Assembly: GCA_016630955.3 (NCBI GenBank)
Contig: CM049985.1
Coordinates: forward strand, 2,542,001 to 2,606,000
DNA length: 64,000 nucleotides
Direction of reading: 5' to 3'
DNA from: Didymella arachidicola
Taxonomy: Eukaryota; Ascomycota; Dothideomycetes; Pleosporales; Didymellaceae
The notes under the pieces were generated by a model. That model made no database searches, was not told where the DNA came from, and saw only the letters and a program-made list of their open reading frames with translations. The position numbers were made by a program, and so were the translations under genes. The first letter of the stretch is position 1. Each line of letters begins with the position of its first letter. Shown piece after piece: positions 1-12,392 of the stretch.

Positions 1-73
1 GGGTGACTGCGCTCCTGGCCGAGGCAGTGGCAGCCATGGAGGCCGCGACAGAAAGGACAGTAATGAGCTGCAT
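1..73 (-). CDS. N-terminus of a probable secreted protein (runs off the left edge)
   Basis: On the minus strand an ATG at 73-71 in a good fungal context (CAAAATGC) opens a frame that stays open to the window edge. The 24 visible residues begin MQLITVLSVAASMAATASA and look like a classical signal peptide: a short n-region, a hydrophobic core and an Ala-x-Ala-type cleavage site before Arg-Ser. The remainder lies outside the window, so no family or function can be given. A chance open frame of 24 codons is possible; the signal-peptide pattern and start context are the only support. Confidence 0.45.
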   Translation of the reverse strand, partial: MQLITVLSVAASMAATASARSAVT

Positions 74-3000
74 TTTGGCTGACTTTGACCGGATCCTTCG
101 TAAAGACAGTAGACGACTCGTAAAATGTCGAGTGAGAGAGTGACTGCTGAACACCTGAAAGAGTGAAGTTATTCAGCAAAAAGAATACGGGTTAACAAAA
201 TCCTGCTTGTTGCGGTAGGGGAGACACTCGGGACGCCTGGGGGATGCGAAGTAAATAAGATGGCTGAATCCTAGCAGACATAGCCGGGGGCCATTCGCGC
301 ACCCACCCGCCATGGATCGAATCGTGGCTCGTAGCGTGGGCTTGCTCAAGACGGTGCCAAACGACATGGCTAGTCCGGAGAACAGGCGCGGGAAAGCATG
401 CATGGTCCCAAATGGCAAAAGCCTAGCCAGACTCAGCAAGGGGTACACCAATCGGACGCCAGCTGTGCCTGATCGGCAGGGCGCCTACCACGCACACGCT
501 GTAATTTAGCCCAGAGCCGGTCGGCGCACCGCCCAAAACAGAGTAAATTACGGCCAGGATGTGGCTGATCGAGAGTCGACTTGTTTCTGTGGTCCCCAGA
601 ACTCGCAGAGATTTCAACTGAAACGAGTCAACACCTCGGGCGCATTCGTCCAAGCCTTGGTGCTGTTTGGTTGACAGATGTTGGGACCAAGATCAGCGTT
701 CTGCGATTCTAGAATTCAACACCAACGCCTTTGTGTGCCTCATATTGTCTCATGAGCACATTCACCAATGAAGTCCTCGGCGAGCATGGCAATGTTGGCC
801 TTAATCGTCAGTAGTTCCGCGTGTCAAGCCTCTAGGCCTTGGAAAGGGGCACTGTCTCGTGACTTGGTCAAACTCCCGCCTCGGCCGGCGGCACGCATGC
901 TGTGCAAGTGCTGCGCTGCGTTGTGCTGTTCGAGGCGGTCATTTTGTGCAATACTACGAGAGCAGCCTTGCCTTCCTCACGTCCAGCGTCATCTTGCAGT
1001 CGCATCGTAACGGGTCAGGTGGGTGTGCCAACAGCCAAGCCTGTATTGGTAGGCGCCCTGCTTAAAAAATGTCTTGAACCAATCAGAGCCTGCTCAGTCC
1101 ATATTTCATTTCCTCCACCTGCCAACCAAAAGCATGGCATCCCAACATTAAGTCGAGATGAGCTCAATAACTGCAGCGTCACTTCCTTCTTCGACTGTTC
1201 TGCTTCCCTGCCAACCGCTCCGATTGCCATGGCACGCTTGGACTGTGGAGCTGACCGCCGCAACAAGAGGTGATGTCGCTGTCGTGCCACGTCAAATCTC
1301 AGGCGCTGCGCAATTGATAAGAACTTACGTCTTGTCGAATGTTGTGGCCCAGCAGTCTCGCCTGCAGGTGCAACCTGGCTACCGCTTTGTTGGGCGCCGC
1401 ACCGTTGCTTGTGTTGGAAAGACAAAGTGAAGGGTTCAAGGTGGCGTATGCTCCTCACGTGCTCTCTGCGTTTGCCCACTGGCATTTAGCACATGACCAT
1501 CTGACTGCGCAGGCACTGCCCTCGATATTTCGTTGTGGAAAAGAATATCATTACTGGAGCCTATTCCAGCAGTCTCCCTGACGACGCACATGTCTTCTCG
1601 TTGAGCAGTATGGTAGCTGCCGTGCCACGCGTACCTAGGACGGCGTCGTCACCACGTGAAGACGAAACAGATGTTGTCCCTCCCCACGCACATACGAGAG
1701 GTTCGCATCTGACCACCATGAAACCAACAACCGGCTGCAAAACGAGACTGATTTAGATAACCTGCGAGCCATCTGCATCGGTGTGAGCGACTCTACCCTA
1801 TCTTTCTCTGACTACCTCGCCCACAGCGCATTGTGCATTAGAGGCGTACACAGTCTATGCTTCAAAGAGACGGCGACGTCAAAGCAAGTGTTGAGGTCGA
1901 AAGTACTGATCTAGACACGCCACAAGGCTGGGCTGTAAGGGTTGGTTGTTGCAAATGTGCAGTTGATGTGACTGGCGGTGTTTCTTATACGAAATGTCAT
2001 ACTGCCAATGGCTTTCAGCGCTGGAGTCCAAAAATCCTCGGCTGCAATGAAGGGCCTAGTCCAGCATCAATTCTATATCTGCACGCCCGGTCCGTTCACG
2101 GATTGGAGATTCCCTCAGACTACGAGGCGATAAGACACTTATCCGGCCGTTTCCTAAAGGCTCGCAATCATAGCAGCTTGCTTGTTGAGACACCCAAGCC
2201 ATGATCTGAAAGATACTCACATTTTGCAAGCTGACCGACGGAGGAACCACAAGGTAGGCCGAACGAATGGTCAATTGGCCCACCGTTGTCCCTACATTCA
2301 CGATACATGGTATGATCGCACTGAACCAAGGAAATTAACAAGTGAACTTGTCGTGCTTGAGCTGCAATTGCGGGCAGGGATGACTATGGGTTTGCAGATA
2401 TTTCTACAATGGTGTCCCGGCTCTGGCTTGACTGTATGAGTGATTTCCACGACTTGATCAAGACGTCTCCCGGACCGGGGATAAACATTACGTCTCCCAG
2501 TTACCGATGGCTTCGTTGCTTGCCTTGGTGGTTTTGAAAGCAACAGACCCCACATGGACTTACGTATCATCTTGATCATAGCCAGCTATTGCGAATGAGA
2601 TCTTAGATGGTGCAGACCGTCCAGACGGGCTCCGTGGATCGCAGAGATCTGATACGCAGCCATCACCAACCTCACCGATCATACACAATAACGCTCATGA
2701 CCACTGTATTGAGTCCCTCCAGATCTTCCGAGTTCTTCAACCCGTACACGGGATGCGCCCGTCAGCACACACGCCTCAACCCGACGGAACGGCTCGAGTG
2801 AGACCTTGGCACCGTAAGCAGAGCACGAAACGCGTTTTGTTTCCTCGGAGCATTCTCCATTGGCTAACTTGCTGAGCATTATCGATTTTGGGCAGCATTA
2901 CTGCACAATTCTTCGATCTGTCCGCTGCAAACACGTCTTTGAAGCACCGGCGCTATTCTCCATCTTCCAGAAGCCTCAAGACCTATCAGACCTCGACGAC

Positions 3001-6000
3001 TATCGCGACTGATTCTCAAAGTATATAGTCCCTGCAAACAAGCACCTGCCCATTCGAGAGCGAACGTCTGGACTGCACATCTACATGCATGTGCGTGAAG
3101 ACTGCTCTAGGAGTACACTGATCCTCTCTGCATGAACGTGTAACGGGTCTGCAACACTGATCAGACCGAGCAACGAGCGATAGCTGGGCTTGCAAGGCCC
3201 GTGACTACAATTCTCATACGCTCAAATTGTGCTGCGATGGATTGTTGAATCTATGGCTAGGCCTAACCCGGCTTTTTGGAGTTCAGGTCATTCCACAACG
3301 GTGCAATCCTTCAGGCCAGAAATCACACGGCGTCTTGCCTCCACCAATCGTGCCTCTCATGACTATGACCTAACCTGGTTATACACCTGCTGTTATGATG
3401 TCCTAGTTTCTACGCGCTTCCGGCGGGAGTGTCAGACGGCAACGGCCACGGCTCGGTGGGCGGCCACGGCCCGTTATCGGTGGGAAGCGTGGAGGGTACG
3501 CTGACCGCTCACCGGGATGATTCATGGTGTTGATAGATTCTTGTTGGCTGCATGCCGACCTCCGCAAATGGCGTTGCATGCATTAAATGCAGGTTGTCAG
3601 TTCATGTGTTGATCAACACAGGGATCAAGGCATACCTGGTCATCTGGTCCAAGGTACCGCAAGACTCTGTGAGTACAGGACTGAAGAATAAACGAAGTGT
3701 CTTGAATCTTGCGTTGAGCTGTCTAGGTCACCGCTCGCGTGCCTGAGGTTTGACTAGTAGATTGATTTTCAATAGCCAAGACCGTAGTTTATGATAGGCA
3801 CCTGCATCGCCATGAGTTATAAAACGACAAGAAAACCTTATTAGCTCGTGCTATGCGTGGCAACAAAGGATGACACTAATCAGCAAATGCCGAATCGCGC
3901 ACGAAGCGCTTCTGCTACCGTAGTAGAATGATGCTGTCGAGTGGAGTCCTGTCAATGTCAATGTTCGGCATCCCGAATGGAACCTTCGGGACGTAGACTA
4001 GGGTACTCGGGTGGCGTGAATGTCGGTGTGCTCGTGCTAATTTGTAAGACTAGTGCTGCCAACGAGCATGAGATTGACATGTGTCTCCAGTAGCTTGCCT
4101 CACTACACGACCTACACGGGAGGCTCCTGAGCCGGCTGTCAACCGCAATGAGCACTATCCTCACCATGGTAATTACAGATCTCTGATCAACGACCGGGCT
4201 GTGACTAGTGATAATTCTCGTTGATACGTAAATCTGATATTAAAGAAATGCGACAAGGCATTAGGGTGGAGCACTTTCAAGGAGATTCTGTGAACCAAGG
4301 CGTACTTATATTAATGTGTGAGCTTGATGTATCCGGGGTATCTAACGAGACACCGAACTCCTGATGGAACACCGATACATTCGCCGCAATGTAGAAAGCA
4401 TGGCTCGGATGACATAGCACCATCCTCGCCGCAGCAGTGCGATACAATGCCCATATGACTCGAGCTTGCAGCTGTGAAGCTTTCATCGCTTTACGAATGC
4501 CATGAAAAGCTGCCCGGAAACGGGCTGTATGCACTACGATTGTTCGATGTAGGACCTGGGCAATTCTGAACCTGTGATTTTTCTGACTTTGCCAGCAACA
4601 TCAAAGACAGTCTTGCAGAGTTTTTGATACGGGCGAACAGACTATGGTGCCTTCTGCGGACCGATCTTCTTGAGCTTCATTTCACTGTCTTGTGTTAGTA
4701 TGACAAGTCTCAACACTTCAAGAAAGGGGTCAAGCTAGTTTCCAAGCCATCAAGGAGAGCAAGTGAAAAGCGTGGCTTACTAGATCAGTGTTGCATTCTC
4801 TGGAACAAGACCTGGTAGACCCCTGTGCGAAGTTCCGTTAGCTATCGTTTGTACATCGGGAGAGACAAGAAGCTGTATCTTAGACTGAACTCGAATACTA
4901 CGCTCACGAAAGAAGCAGTCCAAGAGTGAAGGACAACACTTACTTGCGCCCAAATCCGTATGAGCTACGAACACGTTAGCATTGCGAGATGTGTACTTGG
5001 ACATTGGGGTGCAACTTACGGAGGAAACTCGAATCTTGCCTTCTCATTCAAAGCCATAGGTCCGACTTTCTCACTGCAGTCGGGGGGTGTATATTCACCA
5101 AGAACGCCAATGTCCCAACCTGATCGAGAGCCGCTGGTTAATGACTGTACTCTCCAATTATGCGTTGAGGATGTCGAAGGGGTCCTGCCTACGCACCAGG
5201 AAGAGCATGTGTAGAACCGATGACAATGACAGAATCGCCGCGTCCAATGGATGTATCGAACCTGCAAGTATCGTAAGTAGGACAGACGATAGTGAGAGTA
5301 TACCAGCAATGGACCTACTGCGCACCCTTACCGTCTGGCTGGCTGGTGTCCTTCACCCATCCTAAATGATTCAGTTTCTGATAAGGAAAGGTATTGCCCG
5401 CGTCTCACCTGTGTATTCGAGTGCGACCTCATCGTATTTGCAGACATGCTGCGTCTTGTCTCCCGCATCCAGGACTGTCTTGCTGATGGTAGTCATACTG
5501 TACAGCGAGAGACGATAATGCTAGTTTGTCAATGCGTAATTATGCTGTCCGTAATGCTGGTGGTGTATGGATTGGAGTCAAGGGTGCAACTGACTCGGTG
5601 GGGTTGTTGGCCAAGAGGCTTCCCCAGGTTGCAGAAAGCGCAGGCAGCTGACTAGTGATGAGGAAGGAAGGGTCGAGAAAATACGTCAGTGAAGGTGACA
5701 GGGTCGACCTTTTAGTAGTCGGGAAGGGGCCACAGGAAGGCACAACCGGGAGGCTTTGTGTCTATGTGGTCAAGCTCGGACATCATATCATAGGTCTTCA
5801 ACCCGTTGAGCGATTCGGGTCTAGCAGGAAGTAGTAGGACAAGATCACTTACTGCATTGTAGCAAGCGATCCTTGGCCCCTCACCGATGCAGCTGTTTCA
5901 CATCCTTACACTGAGACGTGGCCACGGCCGAAGAGCCACAGCCGCTCTTCGAGCTTGCCCGTCTTCCGGGGAGCTGTGCCCGGTGCTCAGACTCGTCGAA

Positions 6001-7488
6001 ACTCGGAAGTAACAGTTGGTCTAGCCCTCTAGGTCCGCTTTTGATATGCAGGTATCCTGGTTGACACGCGATCGAAGCTCCACCAGTTGACAAGCCTGAA
6101 CGACAGATGTTTCCTTCCCGCGTTTGCCGGGCAAGGATTTGCTTCCCGCCTCAATTGGGCGCCAAAGCCATGTCCCGTCCAAAGATGGTTAGCAAGAGGC
6201 AACCGTTCTTCGTTTTTGATGGATTGCAAAGTGTTGCGGCACGGGAATGTGAGGTTTTGTTATTGTAAAGCAAGGTGGGGGGACGGCGGGGTACAATAGG
6301 TACCAAGGACCGGTGATACAACGTCCTACCCACAAGTTGCGGTATTCATGGGCGACAGGTCGGCAGCAGCGCAACGGGTTTGTGGCGCTGTCGTTTGAAT
6401 TCTGACGCCGCAAGAAGGAGCGAATTGCCGGCACATGGGTCTTTGTCGTCAGTCGTGGTACCAGAATGTCCCAAACTGAATCGCCATCAGGCGGCACAAT
6501 CTCCCGAGCCTGTCAGACGGGTATCAAAGGCGTGCCATGCAACGACACTTCATTTGGATTTGACCGAGCTCGACTTCCAAAGCTCTCACGGACGAGCTGT
6601 GCGTTCGGCCTTCTCTTCCTTCCTCTCATGAATCAAGTGAAGCTTGTCGTACAGCCTTATTCAGAACTATGCGATGACTGAATGTTACACAGACTATGAG
6701 AGAACACTCGCGATGTCGTATCGTCGAAGCGTGAACGGTCAATTTGGCATGTGCAGTGTTTTAGGGCCGCTTAGGCAACCGCTCATCTCCGTCGTTATGT
6801 GAATGCGCTGCATCATCGGGTTATGGATACATAACAGTGACACCTTTGTTCAAGAGTTTATCGTTATTAGGCCGACATCAAGTGACGGTGTAAGAAGTGG
6901 ACCCAAGAGACTGGACCGAACTTTCGCGCAAAGCGAGCTGGTCTCGCCAATCACAGTCGGAGGGGGTATAGGCCGGGGTTCCGCACCAGCTCCAGGTCCG
7001 CAGGTACCGTGAGTGGACGCTGCGTCCCTGCTGAAGTATTGGCTGTCTGCTTCTCGCGGCAAGCAGAAAAACACTAACCTTTGAAATGTTGCAAGACGGC
7101 ACCGACATCAATGGCGGAGCGCCCGCCGCAGTCGATCTACTTGCTGGCTCGGCCATTCTGCGATTACCAGCTCACGGCACGGCCTTCAAAGGCGACAAGG
7201 ATCCTGGGCTATGGTTCCAAGTCCCAACAATATGGTCTGGTATCACGATCACCGCAGATGCGAGCGCTTGCAGCGCCAGGTATAAAAGATTCTGTGGCGA
7301 CTTCAATCCACTCTGCGGCAGAGTGCATCTGTCGAATCCCAGACGGCTGGTATCCCCGCCTGGACCATGAGCCCTGCAATGCATGCTGCAGCCACTGACA
7401 GAAAGACTATCGAGTTCTTACCACGCCATTTGCCGGGCTTCAGCTCCGATGAAGATTGGCACTTGGTATGTGGCGTCTGTCGCGCTGT
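74..7488. other. 7.4 kb region without a supportable gene
   Basis: No frame here shows a recognisable domain or a chain of exons joined by fungal splice signals. The longest open frames (for example about 156 codons on the minus strand at 1015-1485 and about 115 on the plus strand at 1857-2204) are Arg/Ser/Cys-rich and resemble chance frames. Base composition is mixed, without the strong AT bias of heavily RIP-mutated repeats. Small structures seen are a 10-bp direct repeat (cggccacggc at 3443-3452 and 3461-3470) and a 7-bp inverted repeat (5929-5935 with 5945-5951). Unannotated ncRNA or decayed genes cannot be excluded. Confidence 0.5.
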
Positions 7489-8480
7489 TCACGAGGCCAT
7501 CTTTGGCAACCTTGACCAAAACGGTAAATCCGCCAGGTCAGCTATAGCAATGGTGGAGAAGCCCGCACTGGGGAAGCGGCTATCGATCCGTTCTTCACAA
7601 CCCCTCGCGGCAAAGTGTATCTTCTCGATCCCAGTCCTATGAATGTAATCCAAGAGTCGGGTATAGTTCGTGCCAATCTGATCGATCCCATGACTGTCGT
7701 CAGACAAGACAAAGCCACCTCCCAGGCCCAAGAACATTTTTGTGACGGGTAAGCAGGGATATGGCTCCGCGAGACCCTTGCGCAGGCCAGCAGAGTTGAA
7801 CTCTAAGAGGCCACCATAAGAGCCGACGAACTCCAGGTTGCGCTGCATTCTCTTCCATACGCCCTCCATACCTTCGAACGCAGTGTCTCTATGGTCGCTC
7901 AATAGACGTATGAGATCGAAGTGACCAACTACAGGAGGTTTGAGCTTCTGAAGCATGTCGAACTGCTCATCGAAGTAGTCTTCGAACAGCCTTTCATCAG
8001 TACCGCCTGCCTTCTCCCGGGCTTGTTCATACATCGCACGGTCGAAGTCGATCGGGATTTTGTGGGTATGATGGATGGAACCCAGGAAGAAATCGAATTC
8101 GTATTTATCGAGGACTCGGTTGATAATATCGAGTGAGGAGGGACGTATCCATTCAGATTCAAATGCGATAAGCAACTGGATCTGGTGGGCGTAGGCGTCT
8201 CGTAACCTGACTGCCTCGATGTAGTAGTCATTGAACAGTTTGACAAGGGACTCTTCGGTATGAGAGTCAGCCTGTAACGCCTATCAGTATAATCTGAGAT
8301 GTATCCTTGTGAGACACGTCGCACCTCTTCTGGGTAGAAGTCCTCAAGCGCCCTTGGAATATGCTCGGTCAGCGCAAAGCTATGGAAGCCCCGGTCGATT
8401 GCAGCCTGGACAACCCCTTCAAGCTTGTCCTTCGCATGACCGCAAAACTGTCCTGAATGACTATGATGCGATTGCGGCAT
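7489..8480 (-). CDS. HIS2: histidinol-phosphatase, PHP family (HIS2-like)
   Basis: Hydrolyses L-histidinol phosphate to L-histidinol, the penultimate stage of histidine synthesis, in the cytosol. The model has two exons, 8480-8325 and 8271-7489, around a 53-nt intron (GTGCGA...ACAG), giving 312 residues, the usual size for fungal HIS2. The start opens with MPQSHHSHSGQFCGHAKD, the metal-binding HxH motif of the PHP superfamily. Further metal-site residues are visible in the GSIHHTHKIPIDFDR segment, the VGHFDLIRL segment and the C-terminal LSDDSHG motif. The joined exons read through the expected ADSHTEESLVKLFNDYY stretch. It faces the GGCT-like gene head to head across 582 bp. Function is assigned from family motifs. 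Confidence 0.88.
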
Positions 8481-9062
8481 GTTGAGGACCCGTGTTCGTA
8501 GTTCTGCTCTCAGTCATTAGCCATGAATGATATCCCCTACTTGTAGCCATTAACTCAATGGCGACCACGATAGGTCACTCGTGGACATTGCGCAACGCAT
8601 CTGTAAAACAAAACCCACTGCTACTTACATCAATGTGAGCAGAAATCGACTGCAAAACTTGGTGAATTCGCGCTGCGAAGCCCAAGCTCCAGGAGACATA
8701 CAGAAATTAAGCGGCGATGATGTCAGCTGGACCCTGAACCACCAACCCTAACTGGTACTTTAGCGCCAGGTACCCCACCATTCATCTGAACTTCTGGAAT
8801 TCCACATTTGTGGTAGTAACCTATCACTAAACAATAGTATAAGAGCCCCTCTCTGTATCTTTCGCTCTGTTCAGGACGTTCTAGGTTAGTCATGCACTAG
8901 CTACCACTGCATTACTCCACAAACCCGTCCTATCCACATGGGCTCGTAACTTTTACACGAAATCTTGACCCTAATCTCTACCAACTTAGTTTGAGATACT
9001 GTTGAAAGCGAGGCTATCTTTAGCGCAAAATACGACTCTTCTGGCACCGATCTACCTCCAAT
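8481..9062. promoter_or_regulatory. divergent intergenic region, HIS2-like / GGCT-like
   Basis: A 582-bp interval between two opposed start codons, so it must hold both promoters. A TATA-like stretch (gtataagag) lies near 8837-8845, about 220 bp upstream of the plus-strand start; whether it is used is unknown. No other element is clear enough to name. Confidence 0.5.
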
Positions 9063-9677
9063 ATGACCGTCCTTCAGGCCCCACTCAGCATTGTGACCAC
9101 CCCAACAATTTACTTCGGCTACGGCTCTAACCTCTGGCTCCACCAAATGTCAACCCGGTGTCCAACATCCTCCTACCTCGGCATCGCACGTCTGCCACAC
9201 TACACCTGGCTGATCAACTCCCGTGGTTACGCCAACGTAGTCGAACAGAACAGCTCCTCTCCATCGTACTCCGACCACGCCTACGGGCTAGTCTACTCGC
9301 TTCTCCCTTCAGACGAGAAGCGGCTAGACCGAAACGAAGGCGTACCTGTCGCATACACCAAAGAGCTGATCCGGTGCGAATTCTGGCCTGGCACCATTGA
9401 CGAAAAAGTGAATGCGAGTTCTCCGCCAGCAGAATCGAGGGAGATGTTGGTCTACATTGATCGCAATAGGACGACGCCGGATGTACCGCGGGATGAGTAC
9501 GTGTATCGCATGAATCAAGGGATACGGGATGCAGTCGAACGAGGGGTGCCGGAAGAGTATGTGCGGGATGTCATAAGAAAGTTTGTTCCTGAAAGGGATG
9601 AGGAAGCAAGTGGGATTGGGGAGTTTGCAAAGACGCAGGCGGCGCAGTTCAAGGATGAGAGTGGGGTGTTCGAGTAA
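9063..9677 (+). CDS. gamma-glutamylcyclotransferase-like protein
   Basis: Intronless frame of 204 residues. Residues 17-24 (YFGYGSNL) carry the substrate-loop motif YGSNL of the GGCT/AIG2 fold, and Glu92 in the LDRNEGVP segment matches the catalytic acid of gamma-glutamylcyclotransferases. Family members release 5-oxoproline from gamma-glutamyl amino acids or peptides in the cytosol, linking to glutathione turnover. The substrate here cannot be settled from sequence; fungal members of this size are mostly uncharacterised. The C-terminal 60 residues, rich in Arg and Glu, look like a helical tail outside the core fold. Start chosen at the first ATG, 15 residues ahead of the core strand. Confidence 0.8.
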   Translation: MTVLQAPLSIVTTPTIYFGYGSNLWLHQMSTRCPTSSYLGIARLPHYTWLINSRGYANVVEQNSSSPSYSDHAYGLVYSLLPSDEKRLDRNEGVPVAYTKELIRCEFWPGTIDEKVNASSPPAESREMLVYIDRNRTTPDVPRDEYVYRMNQGIRDAVERGVPEEYVRDVIRKFVPERDEEASGIGEFAKTQAAQFKDESGVFE

Positions 9678-10031
9678 GATGTTTGCGTGAGGTACAAGGC
9701 CTGACGCCGTACAACATTAGGGTCTTGATGTGGGAGCAAAGCCTCACTTTATGGAAGATGATCGATCAATTCAGTATCAGACTATCCAAGCATACGCCCT
9801 CCCCGTGCACAGACTTCCAAAGACACCAGACAAAAGGAGACCAAATTGCAATGGAGCGTCTCTCGTTCTTTCTTACGTCCCAGCCGAAGGACAGCCCTCT
9901 TATGACCACGGCAGTGCTCTGCTTCACTTGAGCCCCAAGGCAATGGATCGCCACTCGTCTAAGCCTCGTCACGAGTCTTGCGGTAGCTGTCCTATACAAC
10001 GAACCAATCAGTTGGGGTTGCGGTACTTTTG
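9678..10031. other. convergent 3' intergenic region
   Basis: A 354-bp stretch between the stop codons of the GGCT-like gene and GVP36. It must contain both 3' UTRs. No gene, repeat or RNA signature is visible. Confidence 0.5.
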
Positions 10032-11286
10032 CTAAACACAAGCATCAGACACGGCGCAGAGCGGCAGCGAAGGGGACGAGGAACGCTAGAAATCATCAGA
10101 CTGATGTCTACGCACCTCCTGTTCGACTTGAAGCTGGTCCACGATTGGTGCAAGCTCAGAGAGAATCTCATAGGCCTTCTTGTGGTATTCGAGCTGGGCC
10201 GCGATGAGGTCGGCGAGATTACGGAGGGGCTCGGGGGTATCGAGGACCTGCGTTCACTCAGCAATTGTTCTAGTCGCCAGCGTAGCAAGCTCCTGGTAGG
10301 AACCGAGACTCACGTTCTTCATAACGCCAACGGCCTCCTCTGTCTGGCCGACGAACTCATCCTCGGCCTGCTCGATCTTAGCGCGCGCCTCCTCGCTCAG
10401 GTCCTCCTCGCCGTGACTCTGCTTGGGTGCCTGGCCAGGGAGAGTGAAAGCACCGCCCTTGGCGTTGGCCTTGGTAGCATCCAGGCTCAGCCTCGAGTTC
10501 TCGACCTGCTTGCGAGCACGTGTCGCGAATTGGATGTTGGTGTTGAGGGTTGTGCTCCACCCAGCCAGAAACCTGCTCTGGATCTGGGCATCTTGCGCCA
10601 GACGGGCTTCGCCGACCTTTTCGCTGGCGATAGCGTACTTCTCGAGGGCGGTAGCAAGAGGATCTTCGCTCGACCCAGACTGCTCGGCGGTGAGCATGTG
10701 CGAGCTGTTCAGGGCGGCGCGTGCAACAGCATGGCTGAAGGTCTTGGGCTGGGGCTTTGCCGAGGGAGGAGCGGTCAGAGCTGCCTGAGCCTCTGCAGGT
10801 GAGGTCGCGCTGGACAGAAGGTTGACCTTCTCTGAGACGGTGCGGCCGAGATCGTTGAAGGATTCGCGGAGGTTCGCAGGATAGTCGTAGGCTTCGTTGG
10901 AGTATTGCGAAGTGACCTGGAGCATGGTTGTGTGCACCTTCCTCAGCGCATCGATGCGCTTCTCAAGCTCGATGTAGTCTGGCGGAAGCTGGGTCTGCCA
11001 CATGGCGGATCAGTACCGGTACGTACATCGATTGCCGGGTGCTCAGCGAGCCCGCGGAAGGGTGTGTTAGGTATATTTCGGTCGCTCTCGTACCTTGTCC
11101 TCAGCCTGGCCAAGCTGCTCCTTGACATACTGCTGAGTCCTTGCAGCAAACGGCGTGAAGGAAGCGCTGGGAGAATAGTGTCAGCCTATCTGTAATTGCG
11201 CAGTGCCCAAACCAAACATGGGCAAACATGTCAGCGACGCACCCAAAGCTCTTTCCGAAGGCGGAAATCTTGCCGAGGTTGTCCAT
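10032..11286 (-). CDS. GVP36: BAR-domain protein, Gvp36-like
   Basis: Five exons: 11286-11243, 11166-11094, 10994-10314, 10247-10116 and about 10085-10032, giving about 327 residues, close to yeast Gvp36. The N-terminus MDNLGKISAFGKSFG followed by ASFTPFAARTQQYVKEQLG is the amphipathic start of the family. The middle exon is a long helical region (TQLPPDYIELEKRID onward) with charged coiled-coil character matching a BAR fold, and exon 4 reads VLDTPEPLRNLADLI...QLQVEQE. Family members bind curved Golgi or vesicle membranes and act in endocytosis and vacuole integrity. All junctions except the last are phase-checked; the last exon (about 17 residues, Ser-rich) is the weakest part. Confidence 0.82.
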
Positions 11287-12392
11287 AGTGACGTATATAA
11301 GCGAATGCAAGTAAACAAGGTTGATGTGCTGGTGTTGTTTGGGAGTTGTCGCTGTTACTTGGAGCTTGCATGTGCGTTGAGCCCTCCGCGAACTGCGGCC
11401 TCCCTTTCGAGCCATGATCCCTGTACCACACTAGCCGCATCAGGCCCCAGCTTTGAGAGGACTGCTCTGAAACACGCAACATCACGTACGCTGCACTGAA
11501 ACCGGAGATGGTTTAGGTCGAAGAACTCCATATCTACTCAGCACGATATGAAGACAAGGTTGATGGAGATGCAGCACAATGGTCGATTGAGCGAACCCTG
11601 TTGGTCGAATAAGATAGTGTTCCTAATCACTTCCAGACAACAAATGACGAATGCACTTCGTGAAGGGAACCAAAGCATAAGGTAGTGGTGATTGAATGTA
11701 TCACTAGTGGGTATGACACGATATTCCCTTTCTGGGCGATTGAGAGAAGGTGGTGCATCGTATCAGAGGCTAAGCCTCGCGATCAGTAAGCCCAATATCC
11801 ACTGCCTTTCTTTGACCCTGACTTTTATGGGTCAGGTAGGAAGGTGACGATATATCTCGTTGTCCACAGAGGCTGCGAGTGTTCTCTCGATCCCTTGCAG
11901 CCGCGCTCATGTCCGTTTGACAGGGGCTCGTGATGGGATCTGTACTGAACGAACGTCAAAACTAGCATCCCTCTGTAGCTGTGGTACAATCTGCGACTAC
12001 GCACATGGTGGGGCATCTTCGTTTGCATTGCCCACCTTGGCTCAAGTTCGCCGCAAGGCCGTGCTACAAAGATCCTGCTGTGTAGCCTTGGATGTAGCAC
12101 GCGACAGGCTGTCGTGGCTGTGCCGTCCAACGTGTGACAAAACGCCTCTCGGAATGAATTCTGCGATGTCAGGTATACACGGCAGGGCTGAGGATCGGGT
12201 TAGGATCGCATTAGATCGATGTCCGTCAGCACAGCTGTGGGCGCAGCTGCCCGCGTCCAAGATCCAACGTTGCGCAAGTGTTGGTTCGTTGAAGGGCCTG
12301 CGTCGATAGCTGCCCAGGTTCCCCCGTTGACTGTCAAAAGGTGCGGAATCCGTATCTACCTGAGTGTCTCTCCTGATTCGCTCCATGAATGT
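11287..12392. other. intergenic region upstream of GVP36
   Basis: 1.1 kb between the GVP36 start and the stop of the Zn2Cys6 gene, both on the minus strand. It should hold the GVP36 promoter and the regulator's 3' UTR. No coding potential or named motif is apparent. Confidence 0.45.

Noticed and set aside
10029..10802. 257-codon plus-strand frame
   Set aside because: Antisense to the GVP36 BAR exon; Leu-rich composition mirrors the coding strand.
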